Assembly: GCF_002005105.1 (NCBI RefSeq)
Contig: NZ_MSCV01000042.1
Span: 1-58,123, forward strand
Source: Methylocaldum sp. 14B
Lineage (GTDB): Bacteria; Pseudomonadota; Gammaproteobacteria; Methylococcales; Methylococcaceae
DNA: 58,123 nt
Direction of reading: 5' to 3'
This document shows, one piece after another, positions 1-7,409 of the stretch; position 1 is the first letter of the stretch, and every line of letters starts with the position of its first letter. The notes beneath the pieces were generated by a model. It did no database searches and was not told where the DNA came from. It saw only the letters and a list, made by a program, of their open reading frames with translations. The translations under genes and the position numbers were made by a program.

Positions 1-81
1 GCTAATTCCAATTCCGTTGGAAGCCCTCCTATATTCTTCTGGCAAGTTTTTACATAGCGCCATGCCTCGGCTTCATTGGGT

Positions 82-372
82 TTATTCTGGAAACTCCTCC
101 GGCCATTTCCGGGCGCCGTGATAAACAGCCAGAATTTCGATGCAGTCCTGACGCACACGGTAAGGCAGAATGTAGGGGGAATCTCCCATGACAAGTTCCC
201 GCGTCCCAGTGACTCGGCCCCGTCGGCCGAGTCCGGGATTATCTTGCAGAAGCGCAACGCGTTGCCGGATTTCATTCTGAAGCTTACGCGCTGCGTAGGG
301 GTTATCTTGGGCGATATAAAGGTAAATGTCCCGCAAGTCTTGGCGGGCGGGGCCGGTCCAGACGATTTTCAC
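82..372 (-). CDS. ParE/RelE-family toxin
   Basis: This 96-aa protein has the size and pattern of ParE-type plasmid-stabilisation toxins: an N-terminal strand (KIVWTGPARQDLRDIYLYIA), a central basic patch with GRRGRV and TRELVM, and a C-terminal segment (PYILPYRV, IEILAVYHGARKWP) typical of the fold. Family members inhibit gyrase (ParE) or cut ribosome-bound mRNA (RelE); the sequence alone does not decide which. It follows the ribbon-helix-helix gene with a 4-bp ATGA overlap, the usual antitoxin-first, translationally coupled order. It looks intact. Confidence 0.9.
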   Translation of the reverse strand: MKIVWTGPARQDLRDIYLYIAQDNPYAARKLQNEIRQRVALLQDNPGLGRRGRVTGTRELVMGDSPYILPYRVRQDCIEILAVYHGARKWPEEFPE

Positions 373-635
373 GAACGGTCTTCGAACGCTCTGATTTTTT
401 CTTCAATCAAGGCGTCCATTTCGGACATCACCTCCTCATGCGGGATCACATCGCCGCGATCGGCGGCGGCAATGCCGGCCTCAATCTTTTGGATCTGCCA
501 AGCATGCAGCTCCAGATATTCCTGGATCGCCTGGTTCACCAGGTAATTGCGCGAGCGGTCGAGCTGTGCTGCGAGTTGGTCAAGGCGTTTAACGGTCTCG
601 CCGTCAGTGCGCACAGTAAAGGCTTCGGTCGTCAT
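369..635 (-). CDS. Ribbon-helix-helix (CopG/ParD-like) antitoxin
   Basis: This 88-aa protein begins with a beta strand (AFTVRTD) followed by two helices (ETVKRLDQLAAQLDRS, RNYLVNQAIQEYL), the CopG/Arc ribbon-helix-helix DNA-binding fold. Its acidic, charged C-terminal half would wrap the toxin. GGGAGG lies 9-10 bases ahead of the ATG and supports this start. Upstream, GGAATG (654-659) and CATTCC (683-688) form a small inverted repeat with two GGTTCA direct repeats between, a plausible autoregulatory operator. It is the partner of the ParE-like toxin that overlaps its stop codon. Confidence 0.9.
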   Translation of the reverse strand: MTTEAFTVRTDGETVKRLDQLAAQLDRSRNYLVNQAIQEYLELHAWQIQKIEAGIAAADRGDVIPHEEVMSEMDALIEEKIRAFEDRS

Positions 636-789
636 AATTCACCCTCCCCTATCGGAATGGTTCAACGTGGTTCATAGGTAATCATTCCACGGGGACCACT
701 CTAATTCAAGGGTAGACTCGTCCGCGTGTGAAGAGGGGCATTGGGCGACATTTTGGCGTGAAATACTGGTGGCAAGTGTCGGTTTCAGT

Positions 790-1095
790 TTATGTGCTGG
801 CCAGGTAATCGCGGACCATTTGGATCAACAGCCAGCCGAGCATCAAGAATACCGTGACGAAGACCATTGCGCCGAAGAACTCGATCACTCGCAGGATGCC
901 GACCTACACGAGCATGACGGCGTGATACGGCAGCGGGTCAGGGTGTCAGGCTTTGGTTATTTGACTTTCGCCCCCTGCTCAGAGCGTTCGCTTCCGGCCG
1001 CGATTCATTTCGTCCAACAGCCGCTCATTGACGCTTCGCGCATGTTCGATGTCCCAGATCCGGATCGCTTCTTCACATTCGAATTCGAACTTTCG
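790..1095 (-). pseudogene. Gene remnants without a continuous reading frame
   Basis: On the minus strand two protein-like pieces lie in this otherwise empty stretch. From about 1095 to 985 the frame reads FNRKFEFECEEAIRIWD, then ERLLDEMNRGRKRTL and a stop, weakly like the end of a phospholipase D/cardiolipin synthase. From about 930 to 790 the frame reads PDPLPYHAVMLV, a TAG stop, then VGILRVIEFFGAMVFV and a hydrophobic stretch ending MVRDYLAST; this is a clear membrane segment. Neither piece has a convincing start. They are probably the decayed 3' end of one or two genes replaced upstream by the toxin-antitoxin module. A tiny 33-aa membrane peptide starting at GTG is the alternative for the second piece. 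Confidence 0.35.
945..993. repeat. Imperfect direct repeat, left copy, flanking the HTH/PIN module
   Basis: The segment starts GTCAGGCTTT, continues with TTGACTT and ends GTTCGCTTC. It recurs at 2325-2373 in the same orientation with roughly three quarters of bases identical. The two copies bracket the complete PIN/HTH toxin-antitoxin module. Confidence 0.5.
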
Positions 1096-1096
1096 A

Positions 1097-1666
1097 TTAA
1101 AGAGCGAAGGACATGCTTTTAAGGGTGCTGACGGTTTCCGGGATGCCTTGTCTCAGTAGGGTGTCGAGGTAGTCTTCGACCGTTTTTGCCGGGTGTTTTA
1201 AGCTCCGCCGGTGGCTTGCGGCGGCTTCCAAAACCTTAGAGGCATCGAGATCGAATAGATCCAAGATGAAGTCATCGGGGTGAATCGCTTCAATGTCGTA
1301 CTTTGCGAGCTCTCGCGCCGGGAAGTCTTTCAGGTTGAACGTGACAATCAGGCTGGAATGGCTCCGGATCGCAGCCGCCAGAACATGGCGGTCATTGGGA
1401 TCGGGAAGGTCGAGGGCAGGAATCAGGTATTCGTAACCCGTTACCAAGGCGTCCCGGACGTTGCTGTCCATGAGCTGTTTGGTTCGGTTGAGTTGGTCTA
1501 TGGTGAGATCCGGCCGTTCGGCGATCAGGTTTCGAATCCATTCTTGATGGATTTTTTCGCTCCATTTGGCCCGGTATAGGTCGGTCAACGCAAGCCACAT
1601 CAAGAAGTCGCGGAGCGGTGCGGGATAAAGCACGCAGGCGTCATATACGACAGCAAAGTTGCTCAT
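1097..1666 (-). CDS. PIN-domain ribonuclease toxin (VapC-like)
   Basis: This 189-aa protein has the acidic residues of a PIN nuclease: D9 (VVYDAC), E42 (QEW), D92 (NDRHVLAAA) and the late NLKDF motif around 111-115. PIN toxins cleave RNA (tRNA or rRNA) using these acidic metal ligands. It is longer than classic VapC (about 130 aa); the extra C-terminal 60 residues are helical and charged, as in the PIN_3-like group. It starts 3 bp after the upstream HTH gene and is surely cotranscribed with it. It appears intact. Confidence 0.85.
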   Translation of the reverse strand: MSNFAVVYDACVLYPAPLRDFLMWLALTDLYRAKWSEKIHQEWIRNLIAERPDLTIDQLNRTKQLMDSNVRDALVTGYEYLIPALDLPDPNDRHVLAAAIRSHSSLIVTFNLKDFPARELAKYDIEAIHPDDFILDLFDLDASKVLEAAASHRRSLKHPAKTVEDYLDTLLRQGIPETVSTLKSMSFAL

Positions 1667-1669
1667 TCA

Positions 1670-2128
1670 TCAATAGCCCATGTTGAGTTCTTGTGCCTGG
1701 GCCGCCAGTTCTTCTAATGTCTTCCGCCGTTCCTGGTCGATGCGTGTTTTGTAATTGACGACATCCTGATACCGCACTCGGCGGTGTTTTCCAACTTTGT
1801 GATAAGGGATCGTTCCCTCATCCAGGAGTTTTATGAGGTAAGGGCGGGAGACATTGAGGATGTCGGCCGCTTCTTGAGTCGTCAGTTCGGCATGTACCGG
1901 AATTAAGCTGACGGCATTGCCTTGCGCCATTTCGGAGAGAATGTCAATCAGGAGCCGGAAAGCAGCGGTGGGAATTTTTACCGCTTCATGCTCCCCTTTT
2001 TGATCAATCACTCGTATGGCTTGCGCTTCTTCTTTGGTCTTTAAGTACAAGGACAATTGCCGGCTACTTTCCTTGGCAAGCGTTACTTCGGACTCGGTTG
2101 GAAGTTCCGGTTTTACGTTCGCGTTCAT
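1670..2128 (-). CDS. Excisionase/MerR-type HTH antitoxin
   Basis: This is a 152-aa DNA-binding protein. Residues about 82-125 form an excisionase-family helix-turn-helix: TTQEAADILNVSRPYLIKLL, then EGTIPYHKVGKHRRVR, a pattern shared by Xis/MerR-like winged helices. The N-terminal 75 residues resemble the helical oligomerisation/toxin-binding part of antitoxins that pair with PIN_3 proteins. It lies directly upstream of the PIN gene (3-bp gap). Its 5' leader carries an 11-copy heptamer tandem repeat ending about 30 bases from the ATG, so repeat length may affect expression. Confidence 0.85.
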   Translation of the reverse strand: MNANVKPELPTESEVTLAKESSRQLSLYLKTKEEAQAIRVIDQKGEHEAVKIPTAAFRLLIDILSEMAQGNAVSLIPVHAELTTQEAADILNVSRPYLIKLLDEGTIPYHKVGKHRRVRYQDVVNYKTRIDQERRKTLEELAAQAQELNMGY

Positions 2129-2153
2129 GGCAGTTTCATTAATCAGCTTCAGT

Positions 2154-2238
<85 letters not shown>

Positions 2239-2252
2239 TCATGATGACATCT

Positions 2253-2288
2253 ATTCGAAATATTCGCAACATTCGAAATATTCGAATC
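2253..2288. repeat. Nonanucleotide tandem repeat (ATTCGAAAT-type, four units)
   Basis: Four consecutive 9-bp units (ATTCGAAAT, ATTCGCAAC, ATTCGAAAT, ATTCGAATC) follow the heptamer array after 15 bp. Each unit contains TTCGAA or a near form, so the tract may also be a set of operator-like palindromes for the HTH antitoxin. Confidence 0.8.
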
Positions 2289-2324
2289 ACAGTTTAAGAG
2301 GGATATATCCGAGAATGGGAAGGA

Positions 2325-2373
2325 GTCAGGCTTTCGCTGTTTGACTTGTGCCTGTGGTCAGAATGTTCGTTTC
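2325..2373. repeat. Imperfect direct repeat, right copy, flanking the HTH/PIN module
   Basis: This is the partner of 945-993: GTCAGGCTTT, TTGACTT and GTTCGTTTC are conserved. On the minus strand it also preserves a short MKRSKKRTF-stop reading that echoes MNRGRKRTL-stop at the left copy. The stretch 2374-2552 beyond it holds no recognisable gene, only the upstream region of the next antitoxin. Confidence 0.5.
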
Positions 2374-2552
2374 TTACTACGCTTCATGCTGGCCGACGAC
2401 CACCCATTACAGTCAACAATCCGTGGAAAAGTGGTATAAACCAGTTTTAGATAATACGGACGTCAAGCCAAGATGGAATGAATTTGTGGCATGCAGTTGA
2501 GATCGAAGAGGCCTAGGGGCGGAGTTTAAGAAAACAGGGCAGAGGCGTTGAA

Positions 2553-2813
2553 ATGATTACCGTGAACCTTCCGAACAATCTTGAAACCCGATTGGACGAG
2601 CTGGCCAAGAAGGCCGGGAAGACCAAGGAAGCTTGCGCCGAGGAAGCCATCGTGGAATACGTCCAACAGATCGAAAAAAAACTGGGCACGACCGATACGA
2701 GACGCCGAAAGCTCCTGAACTTCCTGAACGATCTTAACCGTTCTCCCAGGAAGCCGAGATCGGCCCGAGAAATCGAGGAAACCATTCAAGAGGAACGCGA
2801 TGCTTGGGATTAG
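2553..2813 (+). CDS. Ribbon-helix-helix antitoxin
   Basis: This 86-aa protein opens with a short strand (MITVNLPNN) and two helices (LETRLDELAKKAGKT, EACAEEAIVEYVQQIEKKL), the CopG/RHH pattern; the rest is charged and likely disordered until it binds toxin. The start is set by the ATG after GGCAGAGGCGTTGAA. It overlaps the following PIN-domain gene, or abuts it if that gene starts at its GTG. It would act as antitoxin and autorepressor of the pair. Confidence 0.85.
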   Translation: MITVNLPNNLETRLDELAKKAGKTKEACAEEAIVEYVQQIEKKLGTTDTRRRKLLNFLNDLNRSPRKPRSAREIEETIQEERDAWD

Positions 2814-3211
2814 CCGTGCTCGTTTACCTCGATAGCTGTATCGTCATTTACCTGATCGAGAAACATCCCGAGTTTTACCAGTCCCTTCACGATGTTTTCC
2901 GATCGACCGAAGCGGATTTTTGCATCTCGCCTTTAGTGAAGCTGGAATGCTTAACTGGCGCTTTTAAACGGAACGATCCGTCTCTCGTTTCAGACTTTGA
3001 GACGTTTTTCGACTCGGCAATCACGCTTCCAATGCCTGAATCCGTGTTCTTGAATGCCGCAAGGCTCAGAACGTCCTTCAATCTGAAAACGCCGGACGCC
3101 CTGCATCTGGCGACCGCCGAACTACATAAATGCGACGAATTGTGGACAAACGATGATCGGCTAACCAAAGTCTCCACAATTCGAGTTGTCAACAAAACGT
3201 CAACGCCATAG
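2804..3211 (+). CDS. VapC-type PIN-domain toxin
   Basis: This 135-aa protein is a classic VapC: D10 (VYLDSCIVIY), E48 (LVKLECL), D98 (TPDALHLATA) and D117/D118 (TNDDRL) form the metal-binding acidic cluster of PIN ribonucleases. The start is uncertain: TTG at 2804 overlaps the antitoxin by 10 bp, while GTG at 2816 lies 3 bp past the antitoxin stop and still keeps the whole core. It is probably translationally coupled to the antitoxin. A decayed relative of its central part is seen at about 46718. Confidence 0.88.
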   Translation: MGLAVLVYLDSCIVIYLIEKHPEFYQSLHDVFRSTEADFCISPLVKLECLTGAFKRNDPSLVSDFETFFDSAITLPMPESVFLNAARLRTSFNLKTPDALHLATAELHKCDELWTNDDRLTKVSTIRVVNKTSTP

Positions 3212-3247
3212 CCGCTTAATGCTCCTTTAAAGCTACCCCAACCCTTC

Positions 3248-3345
3248 TTAGAGGCTATCCCAGTAGGCTCAAGAAACCCTTCGACCGGCCTGTCCTGAGC
3301 GGAGTCGAAGGGCTCAGGGCGAACGGCCTACTAGGATAGGCTCTT
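3248..3345. repeat. MITE-like inverted-repeat element
   Basis: A left arm at 3248-3268 (GAGGCTATCCCAGTAGGC core) and a right arm at 3325-3345 (GCCTACTAGGATAGGCTC core) are inverted copies with about 18 of 21 positions matching. Between them lies a TCGAAGG-type repeat (CCTTCGACCGGCCTGTCCTGAG, broken here only in naming) that recurs near 10035, 21500 and 48340. It is a non-coding dispersed element. Confidence 0.7.
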
Positions 3346-3389
3346 AAGCGCTTGTTTTGCGTGGCTTTAGATTGCTTTGCGTCGCATCG

Positions 3390-3437
3390 CAACGCTTTCA
3401 TAATGCGGGTTTCGGCGGTTCAAGTCCGTCCGTAGCT
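3390..3437 (+). other. tRNA-like 3' remnant (possible attachment-site scar)
   Basis: The stretch contains TTCATAA, like a CAU-anticodon loop, then a short variable segment and a good T-arm: GGCGG (3414-3418), TTCAAGT loop, CCGTC (3426-3430), with five pairs, one of them G-T. The anticodon stem pairs at only three positions and no 5' half or CCA end is visible, so this is not a functional tRNA. Its position about 60 bp from a truncated integrase fits the 3' tRNA fragment left by an integrated element. Confidence 0.35.
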
Positions 3438-3452
3438 CTCAAAATCAAAGAC

Positions 3453-3481
3453 TTACGGCAGCTCTGAATCGGCTGCCGTAA
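3453..3481. terminator. Perfect 10-bp stem-loop, terminator-like
   Basis: TTACGGCAGC (3453-3462) pairs perfectly with GCTGCCGTAA (3472-3481) around a 9-base loop. TTTT follows on the plus side and GTCTTTGATTTT on the minus side, so it may terminate the minus-strand integrase remnant that ends at 3493 and act in both directions. Confidence 0.6.
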
Positions 3482-3492
3482 TTTTGCCGGAA

Positions 3493-4008
3493 TCACGCTC
3501 TTTTCACGAGCGTGACCTCAGGCCTCTTCTCCTCGCCGCACAGCAGTTCCACGCACTCGATCAACCGCGCGATTTCCACACGGCTGTAATGCGTGGTGAT
3601 CCGCCCGACATGATGACTGAGCGAGTCCTGCCGGTCTTCCAAGCTGCCCCCCGCGGCACGCAAAGGCATCCCGAAGGTATGCCGAAGATCATGGACCGGC
3701 ACCGGCTGAAGGCCCGCCGCTTCCCGCGCTTTCCGCCAGGCCTTGTCGTTCACCCTCGACACCTTTTGGCCGTCGAGATCGAACACCCGCTCCGAGCCGT
3801 TGCCCCGCCCTGAGGCGACGATCGAGCGCGCCACCGTATTGAGCGGCACAATCCGTTCGCGGCCATGTTTGGTTTCCGTTTCGGGGATGACGAATACCGT
3901 GGTGTGCAACCCCTTGACGTCATGCTCCCAGTCCCAGCGCAGCCCGTAAATCTCCTGATCCCTTAAGCCGGTGTGAAGGGCAAACAGCGTCCTCGGGATC
4001 TTTTGCAT
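3493..4008 (-). pseudogene. Truncated tyrosine recombinase/integrase (C-terminal catalytic part)
   Basis: The 171-aa reading frame holds the catalytic half of a phage-type integrase: the first Arg in TGLRDQEI (near residue 15), the HDLRHTF box (His and Arg), the second His in LSHHVGRI, and the Tyr in THYSRVE. The N-terminal arm- and core-binding domains (usually 150-200 residues) are missing, and a TGA stop sits directly before the ATG. It is therefore a remnant, not an active enzyme. It lies next to the tRNA-like fragment and a hairpin, consistent with the decayed edge of an integrative element. The last block before the Tyr is also short (SLEDRQDSLSHH). Confidence 0.8.
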
Positions 4009-4068
4009 TCAACACCCCCGTCTCCTTATTGGAAACTTTGGTTTCCGCGTTTTCCACCTTAATCCACC

Positions 4069-4335
4069 TTAGAGCATTTTCATACCGACTGTACGGGCAC
4101 TCGCGAGTAGGTCGGGAATCCCTTCCCAATCGCAAACGGTGTCTCCGGGAGCGCCGGAGCCACCCTTCCAATCGCAAACGGTCATCCGGGGAGCGCCGAA
4201 GCCCCCCTTCCCGACGCCACGTCCCGGCCGAGCGTCTTCGTCGGAAGGGTCGCGACTAAAGCGACCGTTTGCGATTGGGAAAGGATTGCCGACCTACGAA
4301 TGCTTGAATCAATTCATCCGAACCGAGGCGCAGTT
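4069..4335. repeat. Dispersed MITE-like repeat (family A) with nested family-B units
   Basis: The left end is TTAGAGCATTTTCAT, matching the terminus of the copy at 45725-45910. Inside are GTAGGTCGGGAATCC and, inverted, GGATTGCCGACCTAC, the family hallmark. Two direct copies of CCAATCGCAAACGGT and one inverted copy are nested within; that motif recurs at 41.8-42.2 kb. The right end decays after GAATGCTTGAATC. The rest of the gap up to 4518 holds only the leader of the next gene. Confidence 0.75.
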
Positions 4336-4518
4336 GGCGATGGCTCGCGAGGTCGTACGGTGTGCCTCCGTGCATGTTCTCTGGCAGCGTCACCGAGCAG
4401 TAACACTCCGCCCCTAAGATTGGTGGTTTCGTGTGCCGCCGCCTGTCAGCTCCTCGAGCGAATCGGGTGCGCGGCACGCGGTCCGACTTCACTCAACGAC
4501 TTCAGGAGAACAAATCCC

Positions 4519-5868
4519 GTGAAAACAAATGCCTGGAAAATTGTCATGCCTTTCGCCCAAGCCTCCGCCCTGACCGCCGCAGTCGTGGCCACCGGCGTTC
4601 AGGCAACGGAACTCACCGGTTTTGCAATGCTGCCGGCCAACACGTTTGCCGTCGGCCCGACTTCCGGACAATTCGCCGGTGCAGGAGCTGGTGGCAACAG
4701 CCTGCCGTTGGTCGACAGGCAGCCGGTCCAGGGTTTTTCGGCCGTTCTGAGGGGGCCGACGGGCAATTCCTTCTACGTGATGACGGACAACGGTTTCGGT
4801 GCCAAGACCAATTCCGCCGACACCCTGCTGCGCCTTTACGCCATGCGGCCCGACTTCAAGACGTGGAACGGTCGATCTGTGGTTGGCAGCGGCAAGGTAA
4901 GCCCGGCCGAGTTCGAAACCGGCAAGAAGCTGAGGGCCTTCACCAGCAAGAGCTTTATCAGTTTGAACGACCCGGACCACAAGATTGGGTTTGACATCGT
5001 CGCCGGCATGGCGAACTACCCCAATGGCGCGAACGACATCCCCGTTGACTCGAGCATTCAAGCAAATCGACTGTTGACCGGCTCGGATCTCGACATCGAA
5101 GCGGTACGTAAGGACAAAAACGGCAATTTGTGGTTCGGAGAAGAATTCGGCCCGTTCCTGGTGAAAACCGACCACAAGGGTAAGGTTCTACGCAGCGAGA
5201 TCGCCACCCCCAACATCCTTCCGCCTGGCTCCTCGGCCACCGGTCCGGACGTCATGTCGCCCCAGAACCCTTATCTCGGGGCAGGTATTCCTAACCTCGG
5301 CACCTCCCGTGGCTTCGAGGGCATGGCGATCAATCCGGCCGGCGACAAGCTCTACACGCTGCTGGAAGGCACCGTGACGGGCGATCCGGTTAAGACGCTG
5401 CGAATCAACGAATTCGACATCGATACGGAAAGCTACACGGGGAACAATTGGCTGTATCAGCTCGAAGCGGAAGGGACCAACATCGGCGACATGACCGCGA
5501 TCAACGATCATCAGTTCATCGTCATCGAGCGTAACGGCGGCACTGCGACCAACGGCACGCCGTTCAAGAAGCTCTACCTGGCTGACATGGCAAGCGTCGC
5601 CAACGGCGGTTTGGTAAAGAAGACAGAACTGGTGGATCTGATGAACATCCCCGATCCGCACGACTTGAACCGCGACGGCAGCACCACCTTCACCTTTCCG
5701 TTCGTGACCATCGAGGACGTGTTGATCCTGAACCCAACCACCCTCCTGGTGATGAACGACAACAACTATCCTGGCACCGGAGGACGGGATTCGAATTCGG
5801 ACAATAACGAGTTCATCAAAATCAAGCTGGATCACCCTTTGGACTTTCGCGGCCGCCGTCAGCATTAA
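4519..5868 (+). CDS. Exported phytase-like esterase
   Basis: I place the start at GTG 4519, 10 bases after AGGAG (4504-4508), giving 449 residues with a signal peptide (KIVMPFAQASALTAAVVATGVQA, broken into charged start, hydrophobic core and AxA site). The mature protein fits the esterase-like-activity-of-phytase family (Phytase-like beta propeller): FSAVLRGPTGNSFYVMTDNGFG, DLDIEAVRKDKNGNLWFGEEFGPFL, SRGFEGMAINPAGDKLYTLLEG and an acidic DPHDLNRDGS segment that probably binds calcium. Such proteins are periplasmic or secreted and may release phosphate from organic esters; the substrate is not known. A longer upstream frame to 4300 lacks a signal and runs through the repeat, so it is unlikely. 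A terminator follows. Confidence 0.85.
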   Translation: MKTNAWKIVMPFAQASALTAAVVATGVQATELTGFAMLPANTFAVGPTSGQFAGAGAGGNSLPLVDRQPVQGFSAVLRGPTGNSFYVMTDNGFGAKTNSADTLLRLYAMRPDFKTWNGRSVVGSGKVSPAEFETGKKLRAFTSKSFISLNDPDHKIGFDIVAGMANYPNGANDIPVDSSIQANRLLTGSDLDIEAVRKDKNGNLWFGEEFGPFLVKTDHKGKVLRSEIATPNILPPGSSATGPDVMSPQNPYLGAGIPNLGTSRGFEGMAINPAGDKLYTLLEGTVTGDPVKTLRINEFDIDTESYTGNNWLYQLEAEGTNIGDMTAINDHQFIVIERNGGTATNGTPFKKLYLADMASVANGGLVKKTELVDLMNIPDPHDLNRDGSTTFTFPFVTIEDVLILNPTTLLVMNDNNYPGTGGRDSNSDNNEFIKIKLDHPLDFRGRRQH

Positions 5869-5936
5869 GGCCCGATTTGCGCCTCAGCGATAGGGATTAG
5901 CACCGACGCGCCGGGGGCATCCGGCAGTCCCGGCCT

Positions 5937-5974
5937 AAAACCCAGCGATTCGCCTTGTCGGGCGTTGGGTTTTT
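5937..5974 (+). terminator. Rho-independent terminator
   Basis: AAAACCCAGCG (5937-5947) pairs with CGTTGGGTTTT (5963-5973) with one G-T pair, followed directly by T residues. It lies about 70 bp after the phytase-like esterase stop codon. Confidence 0.8.
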
Positions 5975-6012
5975 GCCGCGATCCGACGCTATCTGCGATC
6001 TCCGGCTTGCCA

Positions 6013-6175
6013 ACGGAGCGCCGAAGCCGCCCTTCCCGACGGTGCAGTTGGGCCAACGGATTCGTCGGCAAAGGCTTGCCGACCTACGAATGCTTGAATC
6101 CATTCACCCGAGCCGAAGGCGCCAACGACGTCCGCCAAGCACGTTTTGTCGTACGAGCGGGATGAAAACGCTCTA
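6013..6175. repeat. Dispersed MITE-like repeat (family A)
   Basis: It carries GGGCCAACGGATTCGTCGG, TTGCCGACCTACGAATGC, the segment GAAGGCGCCAACGACG and the terminal GATGAAAACGCTCTA shared with 13383-13514 and, inverted, with 45725-45910. The start also carries the GGAGCGCCGAAGCC unit seen at about 4190. No gene lies in 5869-6234. Confidence 0.75.
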
Positions 6176-6234
6176 GCCGACACCATCCGAAACATCGAAT
6201 CAGACTCGGTACAGATCGCTAAAGAACAGCCGAC

Positions 6235-6750
6235 ATGGCGCTTAGAGAACTCAAATCCATTGTTGCTTTCCTGTTGATCTTCGCCGGGCTTCAATGGCTT
6301 TACGGCCTTGGGCGCGGAACGGCCGTAGAGCGCCTGCTCATCGACATGCTGACGGTCCGGCCGAGCGTGGCACTGATCAACCTCATTACCCCCGGCGAAA
6401 ACGTAAGGGCAGTGGGCCACAGCCTGGTGTCGCCCCATGCTCGGCTCAACGTGCTTAACGGTTGCGAAGGTATCGAAACGTTTTTCCTGCTGCTGGCCGC
6501 GATTCTGATCCATCGCACCTCCTGGCGGCACAAGCTGAGTGGCGCCGTCCTGGGCGTTGTGTTCGTCCATGGTCTTAATCAGGCGCGCATCGTGACGCTG
6601 TTCTACGCCTTTCGCTACGACAAGTCCCTGTTCAGCCTGCTCCACGGTTACATGCTGCCGGTGGTGTTGATTCTGCTGACGAGCCTGTTTTTCCTGGCCT
6701 GGGCCGTAGCCTGTAAAAAGGCTGCCAATGGATCGACTCTGCATGCTTAA
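6235..6750 (+). CDS. xrtH: Exosortase, XrtH type
   Basis: This 171-aa, multi-spanning membrane protein has the exosortase/archaeosortase signature: the catalytic Cys in LNGCEGIETFFLLLAA (about residue 75), the Arg in GLNQARIVTLFYAFRY (about residue 118) and the His in LLHGYMLPVV (about residue 137). Exosortases are proposed transpeptidases that cut C-terminal sorting tails at the inner membrane. The small size, the exosortase-H-associated-type protein encoded next to it and the IPTL-CTERM substrate two genes downstream identify the H type. The gene overlaps the next one by 23 bp. The start ATG follows only a weak ribosome site. Confidence 0.85.
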   Translation: MALRELKSIVAFLLIFAGLQWLYGLGRGTAVERLLIDMLTVRPSVALINLITPGENVRAVGHSLVSPHARLNVLNGCEGIETFFLLLAAILIHRTSWRHKLSGAVLGVVFVHGLNQARIVTLFYAFRYDKSLFSLLHGYMLPVVLILLTSLFFLAWAVACKKAANGSTLHA

Positions 6751-7363
6751 GACCGGCGGGACCTTGGTTGTCGCTTACACGGTCTTGCTGGCTCTGTCGG
6801 TTTATCTGGGCGACGATTACACCCGGTTCTGGTTTCCGGAGTATCGGTGGGTGCTGAGCTGGGCGCTGCCCGAATTCGAAGTCGAAGATTTGACCCTGGC
6901 GATCGTTCAGGGCGATACGGTGGTCCGGGCCAAACTCACGGCGATCCATGTCTTCTACCTGGGGGACCGGGAAGTTCCCAGGGGAACCGAAATCGTTTGC
7001 TCGACGTTGGCCGGGCACGCCGTACTTCATCCCCTGCTCATGATTCCCTTGTGGCTGGCATGGCCGGGATTCTCGCCAGTCGGTAGGCTCGCCGTCCCCA
7101 TCCTGGCGCTGCCCGGATGGGCGGCGATCGAGGCGCTGGATATTCCGTTGATACTGGCGGGAAGCGCCTGGGATCTGCTGCTGTTTCAGTTGGCCCCCAA
7201 CGAGTTGCCGCACTCGCCCATAGTCGCCTGGATGCACTTCATGAACGGCGGCGGGAGATCGGCCCTGTCCCTCGCCATCGGAATGCTGACGCTGGTCGCA
7301 AGCCAAACGATATTACGGTTTCGCCTACGGGTGAGGGAGCGTTTCATCAAGTTTTTACCTTAG
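6728..7363 (+). CDS. Exosortase H-associated membrane protein
   Basis: This 211-aa protein has an N-terminal membrane segment (TLVVAYTVLLALSVYL), a roughly 70-residue extracytoplasmic part, and further hydrophobic helices (HPLLMIPLWLAWPGF, RLAVPILALPGWAAIEALDIPLILAGSAW in two pieces, IGMLTLVASQTILRF). It overlaps xrtH by 23 bp and has AAGG 6 bases before the ATG; a second ATG at 6743 is possible. By position it matches the membrane protein regularly encoded beside XrtH. It probably works with the exosortase, perhaps as a scaffold; the biochemical role is unknown. Confidence 0.7.
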   Translation: MDRLCMLKTGGTLVVAYTVLLALSVYLGDDYTRFWFPEYRWVLSWALPEFEVEDLTLAIVQGDTVVRAKLTAIHVFYLGDREVPRGTEIVCSTLAGHAVLHPLLMIPLWLAWPGFSPVGRLAVPILALPGWAAIEALDIPLILAGSAWDLLLFQLAPNELPHSPIVAWMHFMNGGGRSALSLAIGMLTLVASQTILRFRLRVRERFIKFLP

Positions 7364-7409
7364 GACGTTAAGGTTTTGGCACTGCGTGTAAACCAAAACG
7401 GACGTGGGC

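Noticed and set aside
3390-3437. A functional tRNA-Met/Ile (CAU) gene
   Set aside because: The anticodon stem pairs poorly, and the D-arm, acceptor stem and CCA end are not visible; only the T-arm is good.
4489-5865. Long antisense frames opposite the phytase-like gene
   Set aside because: They are shadows caused by GC-rich codon use; the plus strand has the signal peptide, domain motifs, ribosome site and terminator.
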